From positions 2,666,001-2,730,000 of the forward strand of contig JACTVC010000004.1 in NCBI GenBank assembly GCA_018417955.1: a DNA stretch of 64,000 nucleotides, given 5' to 3'. A model generated the notes under the pieces. That model did no database searches and was not told where the DNA came from. It saw only the letters and a list, made by a program, of their open reading frames with translations. Made by a program: the position numbers and the translations under genes. Below are positions 44,515 through 55,848 of the stretch, piece by piece (position 1 is the stretch's first letter; the number at the start of each line of letters is the position of its first letter). Source of the stretch: Laccaria trichodermophora (taxonomy: Eukaryota > Basidiomycota > Agaricomycetes > Agaricales > Hydnangiaceae).

Positions 44515-47500
44515 AGGGTGCCAGAGCTTCCGAAGCCATGGCTTACGACCCCTTCGGTGGTGGATGTTCGAACTCGTGTTGAAAGTGATCCGTTTATCTG
44601 GCCAAAGAAGGCGACGCTTGCTGACTTCAGGGCGCTCTTACGGAGAGGAAATAATAGACCTTCGCCGGGTCCAGATGGATGGGAGAAGTGGATTATCAAA
44701 TCCCTGTCCGATGATGCGCTGGCCCTTGTTCTTGACTTGCATAACTATCAGGTTATGAACTCTCGCTTTCCTGGTGACATAAAGGATATGTGGCTAACAA
44801 TGTTCCACAAACGAGGTGTACGCACTAATCTCAGCAATTGGAGAGGGCTTCTCCTGTCCAATGTGCTAGCCAATTCCCCGATGGCATGGCTTAATTGCTG
44901 TCTCATCCAATACTCCTCGGAAAAGGGTATTTTGCCAGACACACAGGTAGCGGCGCAGCCTGGAGTTCAAACTCGTGATCTCATGAGCTTCCTTGTGGGT
45001 GTTAAATGTTGGGCTAACAGGCACAAGGAACCGGTTTATGCGCTTAAGCGTGACCAGATGAAAGGCTTTGATTATCTTGCGCCAGAGGGATTTCATGACG
45101 CCATTCGCTCATACGGATTGCCGCAATCCATTGTTGATATTGACAAAGCGGCTCACAAAGAAACGAAGTGTTTCATTCGAACTGCTTACGGGGTCACGGT
45201 TCCCATTATTGTCTCTGACGTTAACAAACAGGGTGGACCTCTTTCCCCAATCAAGTCTACATTCACGACGAGTCTAGGTCACTACTACCTCAACGACTTG
45301 ATGAGGAATGATCCCGACGCCCTAATTGTGTCGTCAAGCGCTCGCAAAAGGAATGACCCACATCTCAAGGATGATGGGAATTGCCTCATGGTAGCGATGG
45401 TCGAGGCCACTGATGACTCATTCCTCTTTTCTAGATCCCTCCCATCTCTCAGAAGGAACACTCTTGCCATGGAGAGATTCCAGTATGCATATGGATGGAT
45501 GACCCAATGGTCAAAGTCGATGGTGTGTCTACTGTCGGCGACGGGGGATCAACCGAGTGTAATATCTCTCCCTTCGGTGACCGTTGAAAGGGGAGTCGAA
45601 CCTCTCACTGTAACTGAACACGAAGTTCCTCTGATTTGTGATGAGCTTGAATTTCTTAGAGCCAAAGTGGATAACCCTACTGCGCGCTTTGAGGAGCTCA
45701 GGAACGTCATTGAAACCTTCCAATTCCCTCGCGTTCTTGGAAGGCTTCCGATAACGCTGATTCGCAAGATTGTTGCACAAAACATTGTATCGAAGTGCCG
45801 TGCTATGTTGTACCTGCAACCAATCAAGCAGTCAGAAGTGGAAGCGTTGGACAAACAGATAATAGAGAAGGTCCACATGGCTCTTGGCTTTCCTTTTAGG
45901 CCGTCATCGAGGATCGCCACTCTTCCTATCTCACACCACGGCTTTGACTTTCCCTCCATTGCGAGAATCAATGCTGGAATCGCAGTCGCTGGGATTTCTC
46001 GAGACCTCAATCATCATATCCGTGCATATCGGACGATGGCAAGGATTACGATGGCTGATTGGACGTGTGAGAAAAATGGATGCGTTTATCCCCTTGACGG
46101 CGATGGGCTGCTGAAAGGATTCTCACACTATATGCGGTCAATTCCAGCAGGATGGATTATCGCCCAGAAGGTCATGAAGGATTTGCCGGCACCTCTTTCT
46201 CTAAGAATGACGGACCAGTCGTCGTTTGCCGGAGGCGAGGTATCCCTATCGCATGTGGTCAACGTCTGCAATCATCGGAACACCCAGAAATTTGCTGACC
46301 TGAATGGGAACACGCTCAGGTCGTTGCGAATGAAGGGCATCCGTACCTTGCAGGATGTTGGGAGATGGGTGATCACGGCATCAGGTGAAGTGATGATTTC
46401 TGAACACGAGAAGCGCTTTGATAAGACATGGTCTCCAGCTGCTCGAAGAAACTGGACCAATCTCACTGAAGCGTTCCGAAGCGGCTTGACGCTCAAACAT
46501 CTTGTCAACGGGCCCCTAGAACTCACCATCCCCAGAATGGCTCGTGAATCAAGAGCCGAACGTATGATTCAAGCATTTGCCAATGTATGCGAGTTCAGAA
46601 GCGTACACGAAGGGGATGGATGTACATGGGCGTCGGATGGGTCAATGAAGCCGGCTTCGGCAACGATTGAAGAGGAAAAGGTCGTCCTTGGTGCCGCAAC
46701 TGGACCTTCGACCTTGGTATTGAAAATCCCTGGGCATAACGTTTCCATTCTTCATGGTGAACAAGTTGGCCTGATCATAGCTTTGATACTTGCAGGACAG
46801 AATTCTAGTGATGCGCAGTCCTTGCTCACCGATCATCAGAATTCTGTTAGGCTTATTGAAGATAGTCGATCAAACGTTAGCCAGGTGCCTCGCCTGCGCA
46901 ACATGAATGGGCGCGCGTACTATCGATGGATTTTATCATTGATAGATAGGACGGACACGAACGTCAGATACACGCGCGCGCATACCGACGAAGACACAAT
47001 AGAAGCAAGGATGAATCGTGACGCCGATTTCTACGCGTCCGGCTCCCATAAATTCAAAAGCCTGATTCCCCAATCACCCATCCCCACCTTCCACATGAAC
47101 GATTACACTTTTTATCGAGATGGAGACGGATGGATAGAGAGCAATATTGGTGACTTCATCAACGTTTCGATGGCGCGCGAGACGTCCACAAAACTTGGGA
47201 TCGGCAACAAGTATCGGATGTCTACATGGGCCCATGATCAGTCGCCGCCACCGGATTTCCCCTACCTGATGTCGGAGTTTTCTGATTCGGCATCACAACC
47301 GGTTCTAACTTGTTGTGGACGTTCCTATCAAAATTGCCGTTATAAATAGGAGCAACTAAAGAGTTTTTGGTTACGACTTTGGTCCCATCCAGGGTGGCAA
47401 CCTGGTTGCAACAGGTGGCAACGGGAGTTCTGGCGTGATTGTAGCCAATTTTGGGCTAAAAAATGGAAAAATAGATAACTTTCGACAGTTACCACTGGTC

Positions 47501-48190
47501 AGAATGCCGATTCAATGCCGTGCCAATTTCAGCTGGTTGTGACAAAAGAAATAAATCTCCGACAGAGGACGACCTCTGCCCATTCGGCTGCTGTGCAGCT
47601 ATACGCGAGATCCGGTCAGCTCCCAACAGCCGACATACTCGTTGAAAGGGGCAAGCTCTCAAGCGATAGGTGCAGGCTGGGATGTGATGAAGCTGAGGAC
47701 ATGCACCATGTCTTTGTGTACTGCGAGATGTACAGGGAATGGAGAGAAGAGGCAGGAGTGAGTGTTGTTGAGTGGACGAAGGAAAAGCTTAGCACCATGG
47801 AAGTCGAGGAGGTTATTGCAAATAACCTCCTCAATTCAGCTAAGTCACTCTTTGCTGATGATCCGTTGGTATGGCCGCTACAGAAAACGTTCTTCTATCT
47901 AGGGCAGCTACCAAAGATAGATCTGTTGATCAATACTGGTGGCGTTGACCAAGGAGAGATCTATCGTAGACGGCTCAAATCTCACATAGCCAACGGGTGG
48001 CATCTCTCGTGTATTCGGCTAGCGGGAAGGATATTTGGAGACTTTCAAAGAAGAATGGCGGTGCTAAACGATGTAAAGAAAATATGTTGATCTGGCATTT
48101 GTAACAACCCTGGTCCATCGAGGATGACTTATTAGTTAACCTTAGTCTCTCGTAGATGTAGATGGATGTCTATTTGTAACATTTGTAACA
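44515..48190 (+). mobile_element. 5'-truncated non-LTR retrotransposon (LINE)
   Basis: The left edge is defined by comparison: the 3' flanks of the two F-box/LRR paralogues match up to ATATAGAC (44514) and ATGTAGAC (52238), after which this copy becomes retroelement sequence. The RT coding frame starts at once without the upstream endonuclease part, as expected of 5' truncation. The right end is near 48190, where TTTGTAACA is repeated (GTAACATTTGTAACAAAATG), a simple-repeat tail. No target duplication was found by eye. Confidence 0.75.
44518..48090 (+). pseudogene. LINE reverse transcriptase-RNase H ORF, truncated and interrupted
   Basis: The frame is open to 47349 (943 codons) and continues in the same frame to 48090 after two stops (47347-47349 TAG and a TAA near 47480). 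RT motifs: SPGPDGWEKWIIKSL; NWRGLLLSNVLANSPMAWLN; KRDQMKGFDYLAPEGF (motif A region); NKQGGPLSPIKSTF (motif B); and EATDDSFLFS (motif C with Thr-Asp-Asp). RNase H: CTWASDGSMKP, LHGEQVGLIIALI, LLTDHQNSVRLI and ARMNRDADFYAS. The last part holds CRLGCDEAEDMHHVFVYC, the zinc-knuckle-like end of many LINEs. Clade not resolved. Confidence 0.85.
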
Positions 48191-48412
48191 AAATGATGTT
48201 ACTGTCCTTTCTTCATTAGCTACATCACAAGCCGTAAACAGTAAATTTCGGAACTGGCCGAGGAAGCCATGGAGTTGGTGCAATACGAGACCAGGAACGC
48301 TCGCGCCATGTTCAGCGTCGGATTGGGAATGTGGAGGTGCTTGGAGTCTAGAGATGAGAGACAATGTATGTTAGGGTTATGAAAATGACGAAAGAAGAGC
48401 GTGTACGTACCC
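48191..48412. other. Intergenic, no supported gene
   Basis: Minus-strand frames only, without splice support (ARAFLVSYCTNSMASSASSE near 48330-48220). Confidence 0.35.
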
Positions 48413-48634
48413 TTAATCCTGCTGATGATGATGCAAGGCAGACGCAAGCTGCTCAACGGCCATGGCGGCTGCGATGGGTGCGTGGGATGACAGTACCGTC
48501 TCGTCGAAAGTGCAGTCTATCAGGAGTTTCAGCTGTATTAGCTGAGAGGTGGGATAGTCGACTTGCAATGGGTACATACGTTGGAGGGACGGTGTCGTTG
48601 AAGTGATAACGTCCCAAACGGGCTGGTTGTGCAT
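48413..48634 (-). CDS. Small hypothetical protein, 73 aa
   Basis: One frame starts MHNQPVWDVITSTTPSLQRM, then YPLQVDYPTSQLIQLKLLID and CTFDETVLSSHAPIAAAMAV, ending HHHQQD. Composition is protein-like, with a predicted helix in the second half. An internal GTATGT..TAATACAG could be an intron but would change frame. No family recognised; it may be part of a larger gene. Confidence 0.3.
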   Translation of the reverse strand: MHNQPVWDVITSTTPSLQRMYPLQVDYPTSQLIQLKLLIDCTFDETVLSSHAPIAAAMAVEQLASALHHHQQD

Positions 48635-48732
48635 CTTTAGGTGTGGAAGATATGCGGGCGCTGGATAGCATCAAAACCTAGTGCAGAGTACGAGACTATC
48701 TGATGTTGGTTAGTTGTGGGAAGGACGATGAA

Positions 48733-49449
48733 CTAACCTTCCCCTCGGCAGCCCCGAGGTCTGTATGCAACTATTGGGTATTGGGATTGGAGAATGACAC
48801 GCGGGAAGAGTTGATAAATTTGACGATGCGTACGCCTCAGCTGTGTGTGTAAAACGAGGTAAGTAATATGAAGTTGTAAGGTAAAAAACGGACCTTTAAA
48901 GTTCGGACGAGACATCCAAGAGCGCCCGCAAAGAATGAAGCAATTCGCTGCCCGTATCTTCTCGAGGTCGAGGATCCCCCATCGCATGGTTGAGGTTCGG
49001 GTCGACTGCTTGGGCGGCCAGTCTAGGGTGAGTAGCTAGGGTAGCTTCATTAGATGCGGTGTATGCCAAAGGGAAGCAGAAAAGTTGTATCCGGTGGAAT
49101 CCATCGTTGGCCCACTATCCGCAACCCGGGGGCCGAGTTTTTCGTCGGTTATTCTCCAATCCGACGACGCTTGGTTGACCTTCTGCGGTGTCACCTGTAA
49201 CTTGAACGACTCTGAACCTACTCTTCCGTTCGAAGGTGAGTTCAGAGTCGCACCAGCAGAGAATGCAGCTGGAGGTCTTGGTGGGGTATAGGGAACAAAA
49301 GTGTTCGAGGAGGTTGCGGAGTGGCCAGCCGGAATTTTTGGGATGGGGGATGGGTAAAAAGGGATGGTGTGCGGCGACATGGATGAATGGAATGATGTGC
49401 TGCGACGTGGTCGTAAATGGAGAGGTTGATTGCAAAAGAGTTGAGACAT
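48733..49449 (-). other. Unknown Pro/Ser-rich ORF, tandemly duplicated with 49565-50254
   Basis: Minus-strand frame 49449-49036 (137 aa; MSQLFCNQPLHLRPRRSTSF, then NTFVPYTPPRPPAAFSAGAT, KLGPRVADSGPTMDSTGYNF) is probably followed by an exon near 49020-48890 with TLDWPPKQSTRTSTMRWGIL and ANCFILCGRSWMSRPNF. Function unknown. The same succession occurs, degraded, in the next unit upstream, so the two are a tandem duplication. Confidence 0.4.
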
Positions 49450-49564
49450 ACTGAGGTTCTGGACATTTCATCAGATGACATTCGGAGAAAGTGAGGAAAC
49501 AGCGTACGAATCCGGGGTACAGGATAGTCCTGGCAGCTGCACATTCGGCTTTGAGCTTGCCCCC

Positions 49565-50254
49565 CTAGGCAGTCCTCGAATTCAAAGAGGGTTTGCCGGA
49601 CGGGACTAGAGAACGAGACGCGCGAGGCAGAAGTCGACGAAGGTGATGGTGCGGCCGCCAGTCCTGTTGAACAACGTAAGATTGATGGAGGTGCGAATTT
49701 GGGAAAGGGGAACAGACCGTCGACGCTTGCGCGAAGTAGTATCCAAGCATGCCAGCGCCAGGGAGGAGGCATTTCGCTGTTGATATCTTCTCGGACTCGA
49801 GGTTAGCTCAGATCCTCTATTACATGAGCTTGAGGCTCAGGCGGCGGCTTAAGTGGCCAATCTAAGGTAGGTAGCTTCGTTAGATGCAGCGCATGAAGAA
49901 GAAAAGAAGAAAAAATGTACCTGGTGGGATGCATCATGGGCGCGAGGTCCGCAACGCGAGGCCCGAGTCCGTGTAAAACTTTCTCCCAGTTGAGAGCGGA
50001 TGGTCGACCTCCACCTGTCATTTAAACGACTCCGAATCGGCTCTTCCATTCACAGGTTGGAAGTCCGGAGTCGCTCCAGCGGACAATACGGGTGGAAGGG
50101 GATTGGGTTGGGTGTAGGGCGCGGAGGTATGCGAGGAGGTTGTGCAGTGGCCAACGGGGTTCCGGGGATTGGGGGAGGGGTGGACGAAGTTGACGGTGTG
50201 CTGTGACGTCGTCGTCAGTTGGTGAGTTGACTGTAAAGAAAATGAGACGTGCAC
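49565..50254 (-). pseudogene. Degraded tandem copy of the unknown ORF
   Basis: Minus-strand reads STHQLTTTSQHTVNFVHPSP, TSAPYTQPNPLPPVLSAGAT and GRADSESFK followed by a stop, then HGLGPRVADLAPMMHPTRY and TLDWPLKPPPEPQAHVIEDL with a stop at 49803, continuing as EKISTAKCLLPGAGM. Each matches 48733-49449 in order. The stops make it a likely pseudogene. Confidence 0.5.
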
Positions 50255-50467
50255 AGCGTGAAGATAGTCTTGTAGGATGTTACAGTTGCGATTGATATTG
50301 GACGTGGATCCTCACGAACGAGGAAGAAGGGTGTATGCGTTGTTTGCGCTCGTTTTGCTTGTTTGTCGACGGGACTTTACCAAATACTGATGCATTTTGA
50401 TAACAGATCTCCTATCGATTGTGATTGGCATTGAACGCCTCATACCGTCTACTATACAAGAGGTCTC

Positions 50468-52119
50468 ATGACTGGATTTTTGTCTCTACCTACAGAGCTT
50501 CTCCAAGAAGTAGCCGTCGAGGTAGGTTCGGTTTCATGCTCCATGAGTCCAACTTTCAAGTGCCATTTCTTACTTTAATCTTTTTGGTAGACGACCGGCA
50601 AGACTCTACGTTTAGTATGCAAACAGGTTAACTTTGCAATGGAGCCGCGAGTTTTGTCGATAATTCGGTTATCGTCGATAGATCTACCATCCCAGCTCGA
50701 GAATCTGGCTACCGCTGAGCCAAAGCCAACACCTATCTCAAAATATGCTACCCAGCTCAACATTTGTGCCAGCTTATATCCCTCGTTGCATGAGAACAGT
50801 ATTTTAACGTCTGAAGAGGAGGCCAAAATCAAGTCATTCCTTGTCCCAGCTGTTGGGTCCTTGACTGGGGTTCGTAAAGTCTCGTAAGTCAAATGCCCTG
50901 TTTCAATGCACATATTGATGCATTTTAGGTGGTTCACACATGACTCCGATCCAGAGTGGGCCATCCTTCAAGTTTTTGATGCCCTTGGGTCGCTTCCATT
51001 CCTAAAGGATCTTTATCTGCGCTATCGATCTATTCGAGATCCTTCCTTACAGTTGCGACGATTGCCACACCTTGAAAATTTGACCTTGATCCGTACATCT
51101 CGGCTGGATAATGATCCCAGCGCCATTATTCCCGTTGCGAGATTGATTGGTTGGAGTCAACCGAAGTTGACAACACTTATCATCATTCATGACCCACATG
51201 ATAGGAGCGCGCCGAACTTGAATGACTATCTCTCGGAGACATCCATGTTCTTGAACATCACACATCTTAGCTTGAAGGGGCTGTCTGTGAAACTGGATGC
51301 CACTGTGCTACCCCATTTGAGATCGCTGATCTCCCTTACCACCGAAGGTATCTTCTCACCTCAGGATCAAGTTTCGGGAAATCAGGGTGCTGGATTTTCC
51401 TCAGGAAATATTTGGTCGGTTTTGCGGTTAGAAAAAATCCATCTGCAGGAGATTGTCACAGATGACGTCCAACTAGCCCTCATCGAGTACCTAACATCAT
51501 TTTCTGGACTTCGACGTCTCAAACTTACTCAAGCATCGTTATATCGAACGCTGCCACAGGTGTCTGATCAACTTGCAATCAAGTTTTATGAACGGGCTCT
51601 CCAGAATCACATCCATTCCCTCGACTCTCTTGAAATTAACACTAAATATGAAGGGAATTGGTCTTTCACCAGCCACTGTTCCGCTATATTGAAGAAATGC
51701 ACACGCCTTACATTTCTCGAATTATCCATTAACTCTGGGGATATGGCGAAAGAAAAGGACGATGAAGACAATTCATCCGCCAGCGGAGACAATGTGATCG
51801 TAGGTGCTCCCACATTTGTTCAGTCATACACGCTTTCAAACTTCCTGTTCAGTGGTCACTCTTGGATATCTGCGCAACTCTCCCTACTTTGAAGAGTCTT
51901 AAATTGTTCAGCGCTTCTCCCAGAAACAGTCAAGGGTTCAGATGTGGAACCCCCGCCGCCAAGCATCGCACTCGGACAAATGCCAAGATCTCCAGGAATG
52001 TGACAAGCTATAAACCGATCACCTCTAGTCGTGCATTCCACATTTTCGTATTTGGGGATGAATTTGAGTTGCGCTATGATGAGTTAGGTATGAAGCTCGG
52101 ATACCGACGTGTAGGTTGA
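50468..52119 (+). CDS. F-box/LRR-like protein, paralogue 2
   Basis: Exons 50468-50521, 50591-50883, 50929-51799 and 51853-52119, phases identical to those of 42767-44411; about 494 residues. It starts MTGFLSLPTELLQEVAVE (F-box-like). Leucine-rich segments: FLKDLYLRYRS, HLENLTLIR, KLTTLIIIHD, ITHLSLKGLS, GLRRLKLTQ, RLTFLELSI and TLKSLKLFS. The end reads FHIFVFGDEFELRYDELGMK. Introns are also alike. The duplication includes about 110 bp upstream and 120 bp downstream. Confidence 0.75.
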
Positions 52120-52782
52120 ATCGCAAAACAGAGATCCATCGGTACAGTTAAATATCGGTAAAGACCAGAGCTGAGCTACGAGAACATAATCACGAATGTA
52201 AAGGATGTTCAGGAGAATGAAGGGCAATCAATGTAGACTTCCTCTGAGGTCGTTTTTGCAGCTTCCAAATTCATGTCTTATGGATAAGGGTGTGAATACA
52301 TATAAACCCTTGTAATTTAAAACAGAGCGCGCCGCACGGTTCGACCTCTGACAATTTCATGCTCTCATTCGTTTCCGTTGCCTTGGCGGGTTCAATCGGG
52401 GCAAACTTATATGCCCACGAAGCCTCGTCGAGCAGTTGAGTTCGGGACAAAAAGTATTCATGTCTTTTGAAATTACTGCGAATATATCTGGGTATTAATG
52501 ACCCATTTTGTTGGGAGATAGTCTGAATTGGGGAATTGAGCTCCAGGCTAAATTAATGAGTCGCTCAGAAATTAAGTGACTAGAATGAATAGTCCTTTGG
52601 GAATATACCGACTTGTCACTTTTGTGTGGTGTCCCATAACAAGTCGGCGGAATGTGTGATGCGGGTAAGCCTAAAAAATCCGAGATCGTCCACATCTTGG
52701 AGTGTAAATTTGTGAGGCCCAAAAATCAACCACCACACGGTTCCGTTTTGGATTTCTTCCACTTTTTTTCATCGCTTCAAAG
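52120..52782. other. Intergenic, no supported gene
   Basis: The first 120 bases are the duplicated 3' flank of the F-box/LRR gene. Nothing else recognised. Confidence 0.4.
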
Positions 52783-53435
52783 TCAATAAAACCGGGTGAA
52801 ATAGAGTATGTGCTTACTGTCAGGATCGTTAAATTCCTCCTGCCGAGCAAATGTGCTAACGTTCTCGAGGTATTCGAAAATTGGGAAATGGGGATCGTTT
52901 ACGTATGTAGGGCATAAATGGTAACATATGGTCCTGGACCACGTCTCGCTGAGTACTGTACTCTGCGATATTGAAGTGCAGCTGAAATACTTAGCTTGGA
53001 CATGGTTTCCATCAATGGCCCTGCCGCTCGATGCCTGGAACAAGTCGCTGTCATCAACGACATTGTCGAAGTAGAACTCTTCAAAGCCCTCTACAATGGT
53101 GACCTGAGAGGGGTGGTGAGACGTAGAGACTTTAGGTGATCGCAGCATTTTGGGGTTATGTGCAAAGACTAATGAGTGAAGTTCGACGACACTCTCCTTG
53201 CTCCCAGGCGAAAACTCTGTATAAACGCCCCGTCTTCAGCTTGTGCGAAATCCAGCTCTGCTGGTTGTTCGTTGATCCGATCAGATAAGAAATCATCTAC
53301 GTCCATTAGCTGAGAACATAAACATGTTAATGTGAACACTGAAAGCAAGGATGCCAGGGATTGTACATCGGGTCCAAATCGGGTCTGCTGAGGAAAATAA
53401 GTACGGGGTTTATCTGAGATATCGGTAGGTATCAC
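52783..53435 (-). other. Fragments of an unknown minus-strand gene
   Basis: Frame 53435-53169 contains MDVDDFLSDRINEQPAELDF after a good acceptor (TTCTCAG near 53310). Frame 53250-52783 contains TEFSPGSKESVVELHSLVFA, SQVTIVEGFEEFYFDNVVDD, GRAIDGNHVQAKYFSCTS and PHFPIFEYLENVSTFARQ. They are in different frames that overlap near 53200, and I found no intron to join them, so an indel is likely. No family recognised. Confidence 0.35.
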
Positions 53436-53600
53436 TGATGATTGGCCCGAAGACGCTATGGGTATGGAAGTTGAACGTTGAACGTTGAACTCGAGTCGCC
53501 TACGGTGAGTGAGCCAAGAGTGAGCCGTTCAAGTTGAGAAAGAAACGGCGCTTAGTCATTTACTGAATAAGGCCACCTTGGTTAGACTCTTACCATCATC

Positions 53601-55297
53601 ATGGCAGAACGCACAAACGCGAATATGTTGTTCGCAAACTTCAACCAGGACTTTTCGTATGTTTTCGACGCTCTGAATTGTCAGAAAGCTCACTGGAATC
53701 ACAGATGTGTGTCAGTGGGGACACGGAAGGGCTATTGCATCACCAATTGCGATCCTTTTGGTCGTGTTTATACCATGAGTACGTGGTGACTTGTCATACT
53801 GTCCAAGAGGCTCGTTGTCGCTGACTTTTCGCTGCTAGATGACGGGGCGCGAGGGATAGTCGAGATGTTGTTCTGCACATCGCTAATAGCCCTTGTGGGT
53901 GCAGCCGATCAACCACAATCTAGCCCACGGAAGCTGCAGATTGTCAATACAAAAGTGAGTCGTTTCGACCGCTGTGCTTGATAGCAAGAGTAACTCACCA
54001 GCAGACACCCCAAGCGTCAATCCATGATATGTGAACTTCTCTTTCCGTCATCAATCCTCGCTGTCAAACTCAACCGCAAAACCCTCGTCATCGTGCTGGA
54101 AACCGAGATATATATCTACGACATCTCAAATATGAGGCTGCTACACGTTATAGAGACGACGCCCAATCCAGAAGGTGCGGTTGCCCTGCTCCCGATGCGG
54201 ATTCTGACACTCACGAAACCACAGCCATCTGCGCTCTCTCCCCATCAGCGGACAGTTCCTACCTCGTATACCCATCACCCGTGCCCTCTCCAACAACACC
54301 CCTCGCAACAGCAACGTCAGTCCCACCTGCCGCGTCAACCTCACCCCAAAACCAGTCCGGCGACGTTCTCTTGTTCTCAACCCGCTCACTGACAGTAGCC
54401 AACGTCATCCAGGCGCACAAAGCACCCATCTCCTTCCTCTCCATCAACTCCACCGGCTCCATTCTCGCCACGTCCTCCGAGAAAGGCACCGTCATTCGCG
54501 TATGGAGCATCCCGGGCGCGGAGAAGCTTTATCAGTTTAGGCGCGGAACGAGGGAGGCACGGATATATTCGATAAATTTCAATGTCGTGTCGACGTTGTT
54601 GGCTGTTAGCTCGGCGCATGATACGGTGCACATTTTCAAGCTTGGATCGCAGAAATCGACGAGTTCGTCGGGCGCCAGCTCGTCTTCCAAGGGTGGTGGT
54701 GGTGATCAGCCTTCTAGCCCGCCGGCGTCGATTGATAGTAGGGAGGGGGTGCAGGATTTGGATAGTGGGTATGAGGCGTTCATTGAGAAGAAGAAAAGCA
54801 GCAGCGTTTCGTGAGTCCTCTCTCTGAGTTTTTTGAAAGGTATGGTGTTGACCCAATCGATAGTTCGAGTCTGCGAAAAAGGTCAATGCATCTGACGAAG
54901 AGCCTTACGCACTCTGTGGGCGGATACCTTCCCAACACGCTCACGGAGATGTGGGAGCCGTCGCGAGACTTTGCCTCCCTCCGACTGCCGACGAGCGGGG
55001 CACGGAGCATCGTTGCGTTGTCAGGGTAGGTCCCCTGGCTCACTCACAAGATTTCGGTGTCGTTGTCTCAACGCTTTGTGTAGAACGATGCCCCACGTCA
55101 TGGTCATCTCCTCGGAAGGATATTTCTACTTGTATAGCATTGATCTGGAAAATGGGGGAGAATGTTCGTTGCTGAAGCAGTATAGGTGCGTAGGGGAATC
55201 TTCTAAGTGGTTGCGTTGCTGATATGGCTATTTACTAAGTCTACTGGATTCGGGCGACGAATCTTCACTTTTGGATGGGAAACCAGGGGGCAATTGA
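53601..55297 (+). CDS. ATG18: Autophagy protein ATG18 (PROPPIN, WD-repeat phosphoinositide binder)
   Basis: Seven exons (53601-53778, 53839-53954, 54015-54174, 54225-54810, 54864-55025, 55084-55185, 55240-55297) sum to 1362 nt, 453 residues, all in phase. Family words: [15 protein letters not shown] near the N-terminus; [94 protein letters not shown]; and the diagnostic FRRG motif with ARIYSINFN, which binds PI3P and PI(3,5)P2. A Ser/Gly/Lys loop of about 60 residues follows blade 5. The last blades read [19 protein letters not shown] and [22 protein letters not shown]18 works in autophagosome formation and at the vacuole. No lesion seen. Confidence 0.95.
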
Positions 55298-55848
55298 ATG
55301 TCTTCATTTGTATATTTTTACTGGTCTTCGTGTCCCGCTGGCAACACTTTTTGCAAATGGCAATTACGTAATTTATTGTTTGTCCTTACTTTTTTCTGTC
55401 CTGCATCGCAGGGAACTTGCAGGGAACCAGCTCTCATCTTGAGGTTGGTCGTCCGCCAACCTTCTCTGGGTGTCATTTGACTCTGAGCGCAGTGCGCACA
55501 TATCCTGCTACGTCTGCGAATATACAATTCCATTCAAATTCCATTTCTTAGTTTTCTTCGGAGACGCCACTTAATTTCTTAAAACCTCTTTGGGTTTCTG
55601 TGAGGATCTCCAGCGTTTGACGCACTGAAGGCGACAGAGACAGAATTTCGTCGGGCAGTTCCATGCCTGTTGCTTCACTCAGGCAACCAAGTCATTTTTA
55701 TTATTGGAGAGAAAGTAGATAAACCGTCGTTCTTAAGAGCCATACTACACATTCTCCCCGCTTCTGACAACCACTTCTTCGCTTTCCATCCACTCTCTGA
55801 CAACCCACCTCACTCTTTCCGCCTTTGTCCGGGGCTCCTGGATGGGTA
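55298..55848. other. Intergenic between convergent genes
   Basis: No supported gene; contains the 3' ends of ATG18 and of the minus-strand gene at 55849. Confidence 0.4.
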
